Shown here: piece after piece, positions 25,676 through 34,337 of the stretch
How the letters are laid out: every line of letters starts with the position of its first letter
Position numbering within the stretch: position 1 is the stretch's first letter
Assembly (NCBI GenBank): GCA_963678565.1
Contig: OY782875.1
Location: forward strand, 3,903,251 to 3,967,250
From: SKHV01 sp963678565
GTDB taxonomy: Bacteria; Bacteroidota; Bacteroidia; Bacteroidales; Prolixibacteraceae
Direction of reading: 5' to 3'
Length of the DNA: 64,000 nt
Position numbers and translations under genes: made by a program
The notes under the pieces: model-generated
Told to the model about the DNA's origin: nothing
The model's input: the letters and a program-made list of their open reading frames with translations, nothing else
Database searches by the model: none

Positions 25676-26459
25676 CTATTTATCGATTAACAAAAACTTG
25701 TGGGACGCAAAAACTGATATCCATGTTGAATCTGAATTTTACGATGTAAAAGGTTTCCTTAATGGCAAAGAAATACTTAATGAACCAGAGCTTGAACTGC
25801 TGGGCGATCTATCGGGAAAATCGATTTTACACTTGCAATGTCATTTCGGATTAGATTCCTTAGCCCTTGCCAGAAAAGGAGCTAAAGTTACTGGCATTGA
25901 TTTGTCGTCGAAAGCAATCAAAAAAGCCAAAGATCTCAACCAACAATTACAACTTGATGCCGAATTTATTGAATCGGATATTTATAGCTTACCCGAAATA
26001 TTAAATGCTAAATTTGATATTGTGTATACTTCATACGGAGTAATAGGCTGGCTGCCCGACATGCAAAAATGGGCTTCGGTTGTTTCTAATTTTTTGAAAA
26101 CTGGAGGAAAGTTGGTGTTTGTTGAGTTTCATCCGGTTGTTTGGATGTTGGATAAAAATTTCACTCACATAAAATATTGCTATTTCAATAAGGAAGAGAT
26201 TGTTGAAACAGAAGAAGGCACCTACACCAATCGCGATGCAGCAATTGCAGAAACATCAGTTTCGTGGAATCATGATTTTGGTGAAGTAATTAGCGCATTA
26301 ATCCAGGCAGGAATCAATATCGATCAATTTAATGAATTCGATTATTCTTGTTACAATTGCTTCCCAAATACTGTTGAGATTGCAAAAAACAAATTTCAGA
26401 TTAAAGGCATTGAAGGCAAAATTCCAATGATGTATTCAATTTTAGGAACAAAAAAATAG
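25668..26459 (+). CDS. Class I SAM-dependent methyltransferase
   Basis: A 263-residue methyltransferase. The SAM site reads ILHLQCHFGLDSLALA, a variant of the usual GxGxG loop common in small-molecule methyltransferases, followed by VTGIDLS. A proline/aromatic stretch FVEFHPVVWMLD and FDYSCYNCFP follow. Its ATG lies inside the restored end of apbE, so it is co-transcribed with the flavinylation cluster, though a role there is not known. The substrate is not identifiable. Confidence 0.8.
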   Translation: MTNYLSINKNLWDAKTDIHVESEFYDVKGFLNGKEILNEPELELLGDLSGKSILHLQCHFGLDSLALARKGAKVTGIDLSSKAIKKAKDLNQQLQLDAEFIESDIYSLPEILNAKFDIVYTSYGVIGWLPDMQKWASVVSNFLKTGGKLVFVEFHPVVWMLDKNFTHIKYCYFNKEEIVETEEGTYTNRDAAIAETSVSWNHDFGEVISALIQAGINIDQFNEFDYSCYNCFPNTVEIAKNKFQIKGIEGKIPMMYSILGTKK

Positions 26460-26483
26460 CCTGTATGTCTCCACACAGGCCTT
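26459..26483. terminator. Terminator between the methyltransferase gene and adk
   Basis: GCCTGTATG (26459-26467) pairs with CACACAGGC (26472-26480) with one mismatch and a 4-base loop, then CTTT. The arm begins at the last base of the methyltransferase stop codon. Confidence 0.65.
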
Positions 26484-26513
26484 TCCGAATATCGAATAAC
26501 TTAATTTAAGTTA

Positions 26514-27089
26514 TTATCTAATATTAATTATTTTTTTTTCTAATCGATCGGCAATTTCATCAATAGATCCAACACCTCTCACCGGATGATACTTTGCTTG
26601 ATCCTTGTAATAAGAAATCAAAGGCAATGTTTTTTCATTGTAAACAGTAATTCTGTTTTCAATTACCGAAACATCAGCATCGTCGCTTCTACCTGAAGTT
26701 GCACCACGTTCTAACAACCGTTTGATCAACTCTTCTTTTTCAACTTCTAATGCCAACATTCCTGTTAATGGAAGTTCCAATTCTTTTAGCATTACATCTA
26801 AAGCTTTGGCTTGATCAACCGTACGCGGAAAACCATCGAAAATGAAACCATTCGAATCATCATTTTCTTTCAAAACATTTTTAATCATCCCAACAACAAC
26901 TTCATCGGGTACCAAATTTCCTTTGTCGATATATGATTTTGCAAGAATACCTAATTCGGTTTTTTTAGCAATTCTTGCTCTCAATAAATCTCCAGTTGAA
27001 AGATGGTTTAATTTAAATTTTTCGACTAAAATTTCAGCCTGAGTTCCTTTACCGGCTCCGGGAGGACCAAAAAGTACAATATTAAGCAT
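26514..27089 (-). CDS. adk: Adenylate kinase
   Basis: Interconverts ATP + AMP and two ADP in the cytoplasm. 191 residues, the short form without a zinc lid. P-loop FGPPGAGKGTQ, AMP-binding HLSTGDLLRA, FDGFPRT, and the lid arginines in RGATSGRSDD. It lies 14 bases after hpt and is co-transcribed with it, pairing two purine nucleotide enzymes. Confidence 0.96.
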   Translation of the reverse strand: MLNIVLFGPPGAGKGTQAEILVEKFKLNHLSTGDLLRARIAKKTELGILAKSYIDKGNLVPDEVVVGMIKNVLKENDDSNGFIFDGFPRTVDQAKALDVMLKELELPLTGMLALEVEKEELIKRLLERGATSGRSDDADVSVIENRITVYNEKTLPLISYYKDQAKYHPVRGVGSIDEIADRLEKKIINIR

Positions 27090-27103
27090 TATTTAAAATT
27101 ATA

Positions 27104-27646
27104 TTAGTTTTCTACTACCTTATAGATATTTTTCAAATTACGTCCTTTTCGATCATAATCGAGCCCAAATCCAACAATGAAATCATTTCCAATTTCAAGC
27201 CCCACGTAATCAACAGGCATCTTGTTTTTGAATTTTTCGGGTTTCAATAACAAAGTCGCAATTTTTACATTTTTGGGAGAGTGTTCTTTTAAAATATCCA
27301 TAACCTCAACAATTGTGTTTCCTGTATCGATAATATCTTCGAGGACAACAATTGTTCGGTCTTTCATTGGTTCGTTCAAACCAATTAGCTTTTTTACTTC
27401 GCCAGTGGTATCATCCCCCTCGTACGAAGAAAGTTTAAGGAAAGTAACCTCTGAATCTGTAATTTCAATTTCTTTAAAAAGCTCTGCCGTAAACATAAAC
27501 GATCCATTTAAAATGCAGATAAATAAAACATCTTCGCCCTTTAAATCGTTATTTAATTGAACAGCAATATTTTTTATCGCAGCATGAATTTTTTCATACG
27601 GAATAAAAAGCTCGAACTCTTTATCAAGTAATTTAACTTTATCCAT
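27104..27646 (-). CDS. hpt: Hypoxanthine phosphoribosyltransferase
   Basis: Salvages hypoxanthine (and often guanine) with PRPP to IMP/GMP. 180 residues. The PRPP-binding loop is VLEDIIDTGNT; the flexible loop SSYEGDDTTG and the C-terminal VGFGLDYDRKGRNL are typical. It is first of the hpt-adk unit, with a TACTTTTG element about 30 bases upstream of the start. Confidence 0.95.
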   Translation of the reverse strand: MDKVKLLDKEFELFIPYEKIHAAIKNIAVQLNNDLKGEDVLFICILNGSFMFTAELFKEIEITDSEVTFLKLSSYEGDDTTGEVKKLIGLNEPMKDRTIVVLEDIIDTGNTIVEVMDILKEHSPKNVKIATLLLKPEKFKNKMPVDYVGLEIGNDFIVGFGLDYDRKGRNLKNIYKVVEN

Positions 27647-27674
27647 TTTTACAGATTGGGTTGAAAAATCGAGC

Positions 27675-27682
27675 CAAAAGTA
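27675..27682 (-). promoter_or_regulatory. Putative -7 element of hpt-adk
   Basis: On the minus strand this reads TACTTTTG, a full match to TAnnTTTG, 29 bases before the hpt start. The expected -33 position reads TTTC instead of TTTG. Confidence 0.5.
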
Positions 27683-27804
27683 ATTTCAAATATTTAAAAC
27701 AGAAAAAAAAAGTGAATAAAACATACTCTAAGGCGATGATTTAAAATTAAATTGGCAAATAATAAGAGATCGGAATAGAATTCACGAAAACAAATATTAT
27801 ACAT

Positions 27805-27812
27805 TATTTTTG
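27805..27812 (+). promoter_or_regulatory. Putative -7 element of purE
   Basis: TATTTTTG, 47 bases before the purE ATG. No TTTG is seen 19 bases upstream. Confidence 0.4.
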
Positions 27813-27858
27813 ATCTCGATAAAAAAGAATACAGATTAATAAATATAAATTTAAAAGA

Positions 27859-28365
27859 ATGAAACCAGTAGTAAGTATTATCATGGGTAGCACCAGTGAT
27901 TTACCGGTAATGGAAAAAGCAGCAAAAATCCTTGATGAATTTGAAATCCCGTTCGAAATAAATGCTTTATCGGCACATCGTACCCCCGACGAAGTTGAAA
28001 AATTCGCAAAAGGAGCCAAAGATCGAGGAATTAAAGTAATTATTGCTGCGGCTGGAATGGCAGCACACCTTTGTGGCGTAATTTCATCGATGACCACAAT
28101 TCCTGTAATTGGTGTCCCAATCAATGCATCGCTTGATGGAATGGATGCTTTATTGGCCATTGTTCAAATGCCTCCTGGAATTCCGGTAGCAACCGTTGGA
28201 ATTAATGGTGCAATGAATGCAGGAATTTTAGCAGCTCAAATGCTAGCTGTGGGCGACGAAGAGGTTGCTGAGAAACTAGTTGCTTACAAAGAAACTTTAA
28301 AACAGAAAATTGTTAAAGCAAATCAAGATTTATCGGAAGTAAAGTTCAAATTCAAAACGAATTAA
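27859..28365 (+). CDS. purE: N5-carboxyaminoimidazole ribonucleotide mutase
   Basis: Purine synthesis step converting N5-CAIR to CAIR. 168 residues, class I PurE. The signature is MGSTSDLPVM at the start, followed by SAHRTPDE and AAAGMAAHLCG. The gene stands alone and ends at a clear terminator. No purK is seen in this window. Confidence 0.95.
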   Translation: MKPVVSIIMGSTSDLPVMEKAAKILDEFEIPFEINALSAHRTPDEVEKFAKGAKDRGIKVIIAAAGMAAHLCGVISSMTTIPVIGVPINASLDGMDALLAIVQMPPGIPVATVGINGAMNAGILAAQMLAVGDEEVAEKLVAYKETLKQKIVKANQDLSEVKFKFKTN

Positions 28366-28402
28366 CAACTTCTATGTAAAAAATATTTTGTATATTACTA
28401 GC

Positions 28403-28432
28403 AAGGGTATCATTGATTTGATACCCTTTTTT
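28403..28432 (+). terminator. purE terminator
   Basis: A perfect 10-bp stem AAGGGTATCA/TGATACCCTT around TTGATT, followed by a T run. A reading frame starting at 28388 would pass through it, which is why the next gene start is set at 28451. Confidence 0.88.
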
Positions 28433-28450
28433 ATTGAAAAAGTTCACCCC

Positions 28451-29281
28451 ATGAAACCTATTCTAGTATTTACAATCGTGCTTGTGCTTATATCAAATCG
28501 AGCCTACCCTCGTTCCAACACCGCGCCAATTGGAAGCAAATCGATGGCATTAGCCAATGCTACAGTTGCACAAATTCATCTCGAATCAATCTTCAACAAT
28601 CAAGCAGCTCTTGCTTATATCGATCAGTTTCAATTGGGAATTTTTTATGATAATCGGTTCTTGGTCGATGCCCTTTCTACAAAAGCAATTGCGATAAGCC
28701 TTCCCACACAAATAGGAACAGTTGGGATGCAATTCAATACTTTTGGAAACCCCAGATGGCTTGAAAATAATTTAGGAATAGCTTATTCTCGACTCTTAAA
28801 TCCTTCAATTGCTGCATCGGTAGGGTTCAACTATTACTCCACCCGCGTACCCGAAACCAACGAGTTGGTAAAGCAAATTGGAGCGAACCTTGGTGTCGTT
28901 TATCGCTACTCCTCAAATGCGAAAATTGGACTTTCCCTCAACCACTTTGGAGTTTCTAATCAAAGCTCAAGCACCATTAACTCGGAAATTCCTTGGTCTC
29001 TAAATTTAGGTGGTAGCAGCAAGCTTAATAATAACACAAATGTCTACTACCAAATACAGAAAATAGAAGCTCAAAATTTACAATTGATGGGCGCTTTAGA
29101 TTGGGCATTGGTTGAAAACTTCAATCTTCGTTTCGGCTTAAGTTCTAGCGCCAACCACCTTACATCAGGGATTGCATATACTTACAGTAATTTTGAATTC
29201 AACTTGGCATTTGTATTTAATCAATATTTAGGATTTTCTCCCTCTGCATCCATTGTTTTTACAAAAAACAAAGCGCGATGA
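28451..29281 (+). CDS. PorV/PorQ-like outer membrane beta-barrel protein
   Basis: A 276-residue protein from ATG 28451, which gives a proper signal peptide (MKPILVFTIVLVLISNRAYP). The mature start carries GSKSMALANATVAQ, like the conserved N-terminal region of PorV/PorQ/FadL-like barrels. Alternating hydrophobic strands and a C-terminal SASIVFTKNKAR follow. It precedes the HHH-domain protein by 46 bases, and the two probably form one unit. Assignment to a specific T9SS part is not possible. Confidence 0.65.
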   Translation: MKPILVFTIVLVLISNRAYPRSNTAPIGSKSMALANATVAQIHLESIFNNQAALAYIDQFQLGIFYDNRFLVDALSTKAIAISLPTQIGTVGMQFNTFGNPRWLENNLGIAYSRLLNPSIAASVGFNYYSTRVPETNELVKQIGANLGVVYRYSSNAKIGLSLNHFGVSNQSSSTINSEIPWSLNLGGSSKLNNNTNVYYQIQKIEAQNLQLMGALDWALVENFNLRFGLSSSANHLTSGIAYTYSNFEFNLAFVFNQYLGFSPSASIVFTKNKAR

Positions 29282-29327
29282 TCAAAATCAAATGCAACTT
29301 TAAAAAACCACCTCCTCACACCAAATC

Positions 29328-31373
29328 ATGAAAAAGAAATTCATTTATCTACTAACCACCATCTCGCTTTTCAGTATAAATAAAATTGCAATATCGCAGG
29401 AATACGCTAAATATATTTCTGAGGAAATCTATGAATCGATTATTGAATCGTTTGCAGAAGAATTAGAAGGCGATGGAGCTTCAATCAGCATCCTTGAGGA
29501 TCTAAATCAACTCATAGCAAGCCCCTTAAATTTGAACAACGCTACCATTGAAGAACTAGAAAAACTATTTTTCTTAAACGACTTTCAAAAAGAAAATCTG
29601 CTAACCTATCGTGAAAAATTTGGTCAAATATATTCTTATTTTGAAATAGAAAACATAGATGGATTTAATAGAGAATTAAGCGCACAACTTGTACCATTTA
29701 CTGTTTTAGGTGAAAATGAAAATATTCATCAAGTAGCAAGTTTACGGCAAGAAATTAATCTGCGAACCAATTATACTATAGAAAAGGCAGATGGATTTAT
29801 AGCAGACGAGCACAACAATAAAAAGTATTATGGAATTCGCCCAGCACTATACTCAAATTACAGAGCAAGCTATGGAGAAAAATATAGATGGGGTTTTACT
29901 TTAGAAAACGATCCCGGAGAAGCTTTTTTCAAAAATTCAAATCAACATGGCTTTGATTACAATTCAGCTTATCTGAGCATTAAAACAAAGTCGATTTTTG
30001 ATCAAGTTATAATTGGAGATTATGGAATTAGATTTGGACAAGGACTAATTCAATGGACAGGTTATTCCACCCGTAAATCGCTCGAAAATCCTTCGATTCG
30101 ATATTTTGGACAAGGCATTCGCCCTTACACAAGTGCCAGTGAAAATGCAAACCTTCGAGGTGCTGCCACCGAACTAAAATTTTCAAATTTCAATGCGGTC
30201 GTCTTTGCTTCTTCAATAAAAGTTGATGCTAATAGAGAAAGCAACGACTCACTAAATTTTATAACTACTTTGCAAAATTCGGGCTACCATAGAACTTTGA
30301 ACGAAATCGAAGATGAAAATAGCTTACAGGCAACTCGTTCAGGAGTTGCCCTTCATTACCACTTCAATAATTTAGCAATTGGTTTTAATGGCATTTACCA
30401 GCATTTCAATTTACCACTTATTCCAGCCGACAGACTTTATAACCTGTTTAAGTTTAACGGCCAAAACAATTACAATGTGAGTTTTGATTTTCATGCCAGA
30501 ACCAATAAAATAAGTCTCTTTGGAGAATCGGCAATTTGCAAATCTAACGGGAAAGCAATATTGATTGGTTCTGAAATTCAGCCTGCAAATCAACTTCATT
30601 TTAGTGCTTTGTATCGAAATATCGATGCCGATTTCCATACCATTGGAGGATCCGCTTTAACCGAATGGCAAGGTGTACAAAACGAAAAAGGATTATATAC
30701 CTCTATTACTCTTTTGCCATTTCCCAAAGTTGAGTTCTCAACTACTACCGACTTTTATCAATCAAAATGGATGCGTTACCAATCGAACGCGCCGGTAAGA
30801 GGAACTGAATGGAACAACCAATTAAAATATCAGCTAACTAATAAATTTTCAATTTTGGTTCGACATAAAATGGAAGAGCGAAACGAAAAAGAAAGCAACA
30901 ATAATTTCATAAAAGAGGAAGCAATTGAAAGTATTCAACGAATAAGATTTCAAGTAGAGTATAAACCCTCGGATCAGTTAAGAGTTCGAGCTCGACTAGA
31001 ATCCTCAAACTATAACAAACAAGATTCTGCTCATCAAGGATTGCTGACATTTATCGAATTCAATTGCCATTCAGTAAGAACAAAATTAAATCTAAACGCC
31101 AGAATTGCCTGCTTCAACATTGATGATTATCAAAGTAGAATTTATACCTACGAGCAGGATATGCCTTCTTTATTTTATATACCATCTTTCTCAGGAAAAG
31201 GCTTTCGTTATTATTTGGTTTCAAGTTTTAGAATTAATAAAAACTGTACAGTTTATGCCAAAGCAGCGCAAGTGCTTTTCTCAAAAGATGTAGTTGCAAT
31301 CAGCACTGGAGACAATGAAATTAAAGGAAATCATAAGTCAAATCTGAAGTTTCAAATAAAATATCGATTCTAA
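29328..31373 (+). CDS. Helix-hairpin-helix domain outer membrane protein
   Basis: A 681-residue exported protein with signal peptide ending AISQE. Residues ~65-125 form a ComEA-like helix-hairpin-helix segment (PLNLNNATIEELEKLFFL then LLTYREKFGQIYSYFEI). The remainder (~140-681) is a long beta-strand series ending in KFQIKYRF, like an outer membrane barrel. Proteins of this layout occur widely in Bacteroidota; the HHH part may bind peptidoglycan, protein or DNA. The function is unknown. Confidence 0.75.
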   Translation: MKKKFIYLLTTISLFSINKIAISQEYAKYISEEIYESIIESFAEELEGDGASISILEDLNQLIASPLNLNNATIEELEKLFFLNDFQKENLLTYREKFGQIYSYFEIENIDGFNRELSAQLVPFTVLGENENIHQVASLRQEINLRTNYTIEKADGFIADEHNNKKYYGIRPALYSNYRASYGEKYRWGFTLENDPGEAFFKNSNQHGFDYNSAYLSIKTKSIFDQVIIGDYGIRFGQGLIQWTGYSTRKSLENPSIRYFGQGIRPYTSASENANLRGAATELKFSNFNAVVFASSIKVDANRESNDSLNFITTLQNSGYHRTLNEIEDENSLQATRSGVALHYHFNNLAIGFNGIYQHFNLPLIPADRLYNLFKFNGQNNYNVSFDFHARTNKISLFGESAICKSNGKAILIGSEIQPANQLHFSALYRNIDADFHTIGGSALTEWQGVQNEKGLYTSITLLPFPKVEFSTTTDFYQSKWMRYQSNAPVRGTEWNNQLKYQLTNKFSILVRHKMEERNEKESNNNFIKEEAIESIQRIRFQVEYKPSDQLRVRARLESSNYNKQDSAHQGLLTFIEFNCHSVRTKLNLNARIACFNIDDYQSRIYTYEQDMPSLFYIPSFSGKGFRYYLVSSFRINKNCTVYAKAAQVLFSKDVVAISTGDNEIKGNHKSNLKFQIKYRF

Positions 31374-31411
31374 AGCATTCAAATAAAAAGCCACATTCTA
31401 AAGTATGTTTT

Positions 31412-31419
31412 TAACTTTG
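31412..31419 (+). promoter_or_regulatory. Putative -7 element of the acyltransferase gene
   Basis: TAACTTTG fits TAnnTTTG, 22 bases before the ATG at 31442. No clear -33 match. Confidence 0.45.
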
Positions 31420-31441
31420 TGCCCTCAACCAAAAATTAATA

Positions 31442-32575
31442 ATGACAGAATTTGAAGAAATAAGGCCGTATTTGGTTCATGAAGTTTCACAAGCTGCGAA
31501 TAAGCTAGCAACCGATAACGATTTTATAGAAGTACTAAATAAATTCTATCCCAACACAGAATTACGAGATCAAGCACTTCAACATCTCACAAAAATAACT
31601 TCGATTGATGAATTTCAGGCTGATCTAATTGTTCCTGTTTTACAAGGAATTCAAAAGTCAACCACCGATGGTTTGTCTTTTTCAGCAATGGAGCAATTCA
31701 GTAAAGAAGAAAACTACCTCATTATTTCTAATCATCGAGACATTATTCTTGATCCTGCATTTTTAAATTTAATAATGCACGAAAATGGCTTACCAAAAAC
31801 AGAAGTTGCCATTGGCGACAACCTGCTTATTTACGATTGGATTAAAAAACTAGTTCGCTTAAACCGATGCTTTATTGTTAATCGAAATTTAGGAATTAGA
31901 GAACAACTGTCAGCCTCTAAAAAGCTTTCGTCATACATTCGCCATACGGTTACTGAAAAAGGTGAAAATGTTTGGATTGCCCAGCGAGAAGGCCGTACAA
32001 AAAACGGAGATGATCAAATGCAACCTGCCCTCTTAAAGATGTTACTAATGAGCGGTGGTAAAAATATGGAAGCAGCGATTCGGGAATTGAAAATTGTTCC
32101 AATGGCAATTTCCTATGAAATTGAACCTTGCATTGTTTCAAAAGTAGAAGAGTTATTAAAGAAGAAACACAATCCCGAATTTACAAAATCTCAAGCAGAT
32201 GATTTAAGAAGTATGGCCAATGGGATACTTAATCCAAAAGGAAGAGTTCATTTTGGATTTGGAAATCCTGTTAACTCAAAACTCCATGAATTATGTGAAG
32301 GAAAAAAGAACAACGAGGTGCTACAATCGGTTGTAGAATATATCAACAAACGAATTTATTTTAACTATAAGCTTTGGCCCAACAACTATATTGCTTACGA
32401 TTTACTTTATCGTACCAATAAGTATACCAAGCAATATTCATCAGCGGAGCTATTAAGATTTAAAGAATTGCTCAAATCTGACCTTGCTCAGATTAGTTTT
32501 GAAGAAGAAGAAGCAACACAATTATACTTAGAGATTTATTCCAATCCGGTATTGAATCTTGAAAAAACATCATAA
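31442..32575 (+). CDS. PlsC-like 1-acylglycerol-3-phosphate acyltransferase
   Basis: A 377-residue protein. The acyltransferase block I reads ISNHRDIILDPAF, i.e. His and Asp separated by five residues instead of the usual four. Block III is likely QREGRTKNGDD, supplying the EG and basic residues. Residues ~170-250 and the C-terminal ~100 are helical. It is expected to transfer acyl chains onto lysophosphatidate or a related lipid at the inner membrane. It stands alone between terminators. Family likely; substrate not shown. Confidence 0.78.
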   Translation: MTEFEEIRPYLVHEVSQAANKLATDNDFIEVLNKFYPNTELRDQALQHLTKITSIDEFQADLIVPVLQGIQKSTTDGLSFSAMEQFSKEENYLIISNHRDIILDPAFLNLIMHENGLPKTEVAIGDNLLIYDWIKKLVRLNRCFIVNRNLGIREQLSASKKLSSYIRHTVTEKGENVWIAQREGRTKNGDDQMQPALLKMLLMSGGKNMEAAIRELKIVPMAISYEIEPCIVSKVEELLKKKHNPEFTKSQADDLRSMANGILNPKGRVHFGFGNPVNSKLHELCEGKKNNEVLQSVVEYINKRIYFNYKLWPNNYIAYDLLYRTNKYTKQYSSAELLRFKELLKSDLAQISFEEEEATQLYLEIYSNPVLNLEKTS

Positions 32576-32602
32576 AAAAGGAGGCCATTCAGCCTCCTTT
32601 TT
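32575..32602. terminator. Bidirectional terminator, acyltransferase/TPR genes
   Basis: GGAGGC (32580-32585) pairs with GCCTCC (32592-32597) around CATTCA, extended by A5 and T5. It separates two convergent genes. Confidence 0.85.
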
Positions 32603-32622
32603 ATTTCCTATCAATATTTTTT

Positions 32623-33495
32623 CTATTCAAACTTTGCGGCATTTTCCATGTCTTCGATGCGCGTATACGATTTATTGAGTACTGGTTTTAGCGAAGCGTA
32701 TTTTGTAGGATTAATTTCATACGCTTTTAATAAGTAAGGAATTGCCTCTTTGTAATTGTCTCTTAAAGGACCTAAGCTTCTGCGATAATAAGCATACTCT
32801 ACTTGTCCTTGCTTTCCATTTTCATAATCGGCTTTTGCCTTATCCCATTTTTCGTTGGCACTTTTATAATACATCATTCCAATACTCATATACGCATAGG
32901 CATTAGATGAATCAACTTTAATTAATCTTTCGTAGGCTGCAATAGCTTCTTCAGTTTGATTTAGGTTCTGTTTTGCAATGGCATCATAAGTTAAGTAAGT
33001 TCGATTGGTAGGATATAACTCTAAAATTTGAGCGGTATATTTCACCAAACGATCATACATTTTACCTCGATAGTATTTTGTAACCAAAGTTTTTAATAAT
33101 TCAACCTTTGTATTAGGAAAATCATCCATTTTCTTGGTCATTGCAAACTCATACTCATCGTAATTTTCCGCTTTTTCTGCAATTCCAATCATCTGATCGT
33201 AAATCATAGAACGCTTTACATCGTACTCTAGTGATTTATGAAGGTAAGTCAAAGCATCGTCAATATTCCCCAAAACCTTACTACCTAAGCCTGCATAAGC
33301 ATAAATCATTGCAAAGTCTGATGAATCTCCTTCCATCTCCATTAGCTTTTTGTATTTAGCAACAGCCTCTTCATTGTTTCCATTCATGAAAGCATTATCT
33401 GCTTCTTCTTTCATAGTCGCAAAATCCTGCGCATTCACACTCCCAAAGCCCAAAAGCAAAATGGCAGCAAAAAATAGTTTTATTAAATTTTTCAT
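32623..33495 (-). CDS. Exported tetratricopeptide-repeat protein
   Basis: A 290-residue protein with signal peptide (ending GSVNAQ). Several TPR units are visible: ADNAFMNGNNEEAVAKYKKL, AYAGLGSKVLGNIDDALTYL, AIAAYERLIKVDSSNAYAYM, PYLLKAYEINPTKYASL. TPR proteins scaffold partners in the periplasm. No operon context; the partner is unknown. Confidence 0.8.
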   Translation of the reverse strand: MKNLIKLFFAAILLLGFGSVNAQDFATMKEEADNAFMNGNNEEAVAKYKKLMEMEGDSSDFAMIYAYAGLGSKVLGNIDDALTYLHKSLEYDVKRSMIYDQMIGIAEKAENYDEYEFAMTKKMDDFPNTKVELLKTLVTKYYRGKMYDRLVKYTAQILELYPTNRTYLTYDAIAKQNLNQTEEAIAAYERLIKVDSSNAYAYMSIGMMYYKSANEKWDKAKADYENGKQGQVEYAYYRRSLGPLRDNYKEAIPYLLKAYEINPTKYASLKPVLNKSYTRIEDMENAAKFE

Positions 33496-33614
33496 ATCAT
33501 GATTCGTTTAAATTCTTAATAATGTTAATTTGCTTTTTTGTACTGCAAGAATCGTACAATTTTTTTTCAGACTACTAAAATATTAATTTTAAAAGCCTTT
33601 TCATGAACAAATTT

Positions 33615-33622
33615 TACTTTTG
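33615..33622 (+). promoter_or_regulatory. Putative -7 element upstream of the HAD gene
   Basis: TACTTTTG, 62 bases before the ATG at 33685 and 22 bases before an earlier, out-of-frame ATG at 33645. Confidence 0.45.
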
Positions 33623-33684
33623 TTTATTTTCGGTGTAAATTTTAATGCACAATCAAATTAAGAACAAGCTTGATACTTATTTAA

Positions 33685-34335
33685 ATGCGCAATCAAATAG
33701 AAAACATCATTTGGGACTGGAACGGTACTTTGCTTGACGATCGAGAACTTTGCATCCGATCAATTAATAAACTTCTAAAAGCCCGATCACTCCCCGAACT
33801 AACTTTAGAACGCTATTTGAATGTTTTTGGATTTCCTGTTAAAGATTACTATCAACGCATTGGTTTTGATTTTGAACATGAACCTTTTGATATTCCTGCC
33901 AATCAATTTATCGATCATTATTCAAATGAGATTGAACAATGCGAACTACACAATGGGGTTAAAGAGATTCTGTATAAAATAAAAGAAAAAGGTAGCAAAC
34001 AGGTAGTACTCTCGGCAATGGAACAATCGAAATTAGAGCAATCAATTTCAAGATTGAATATTGATCATTTTTTTGAAACCATCTCAGGATTAGATAATGA
34101 TTATGCTGCCACCAAAGAAGCAAATGGAATTGCATTAATTAATCAACTTCAGCTCTCTTCAAATAAAACAGTGTTGATTGGAGATACTACTCACGATTTT
34201 GAAGTAGCACAAAAACTAAATTGCGCCTGCATATTAATTGCAAACGGTCATCAACATAAAACTAAACTAGAAAAAACGGGAGCAACAACTTTAGATTCTT
34301 TACTTGATTTACCTGCAGTTATTTATGGCAAATAA
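33685..34335 (+). CDS. HAD-superfamily phosphatase (phosphoglycolate phosphatase-like)
   Basis: A 216-residue hydrolase. Motif I is DWNGTLLDD (a DxDGT variant with the nucleophile Asp kept), motif II lies in VVLSAME, and motif IV is LIGDTTHDFE. The cap region is helical as in phosphoglycolate phosphatases. It dephosphorylates an unknown small molecule. An upstream near-copy of its first codons (33645) is discussed as a finding. Its stop is 2 bases from the convergent recJ stop. Confidence 0.85.
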   Translation: MRNQIENIIWDWNGTLLDDRELCIRSINKLLKARSLPELTLERYLNVFGFPVKDYYQRIGFDFEHEPFDIPANQFIDHYSNEIEQCELHNGVKEILYKIKEKGSKQVVLSAMEQSKLEQSISRLNIDHFFETISGLDNDYAATKEANGIALINQLQLSSNKTVLIGDTTHDFEVAQKLNCACILIANGHQHKTKLEKTGATTLDSLLDLPAVIYGK

Positions 34336-34337
34336 GT

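Noticed and set aside
28388..28450. Upstream start for the beta-barrel gene
   Set aside because: It lies across the purE terminator; the ATG at 28451 gives a proper signal peptide.
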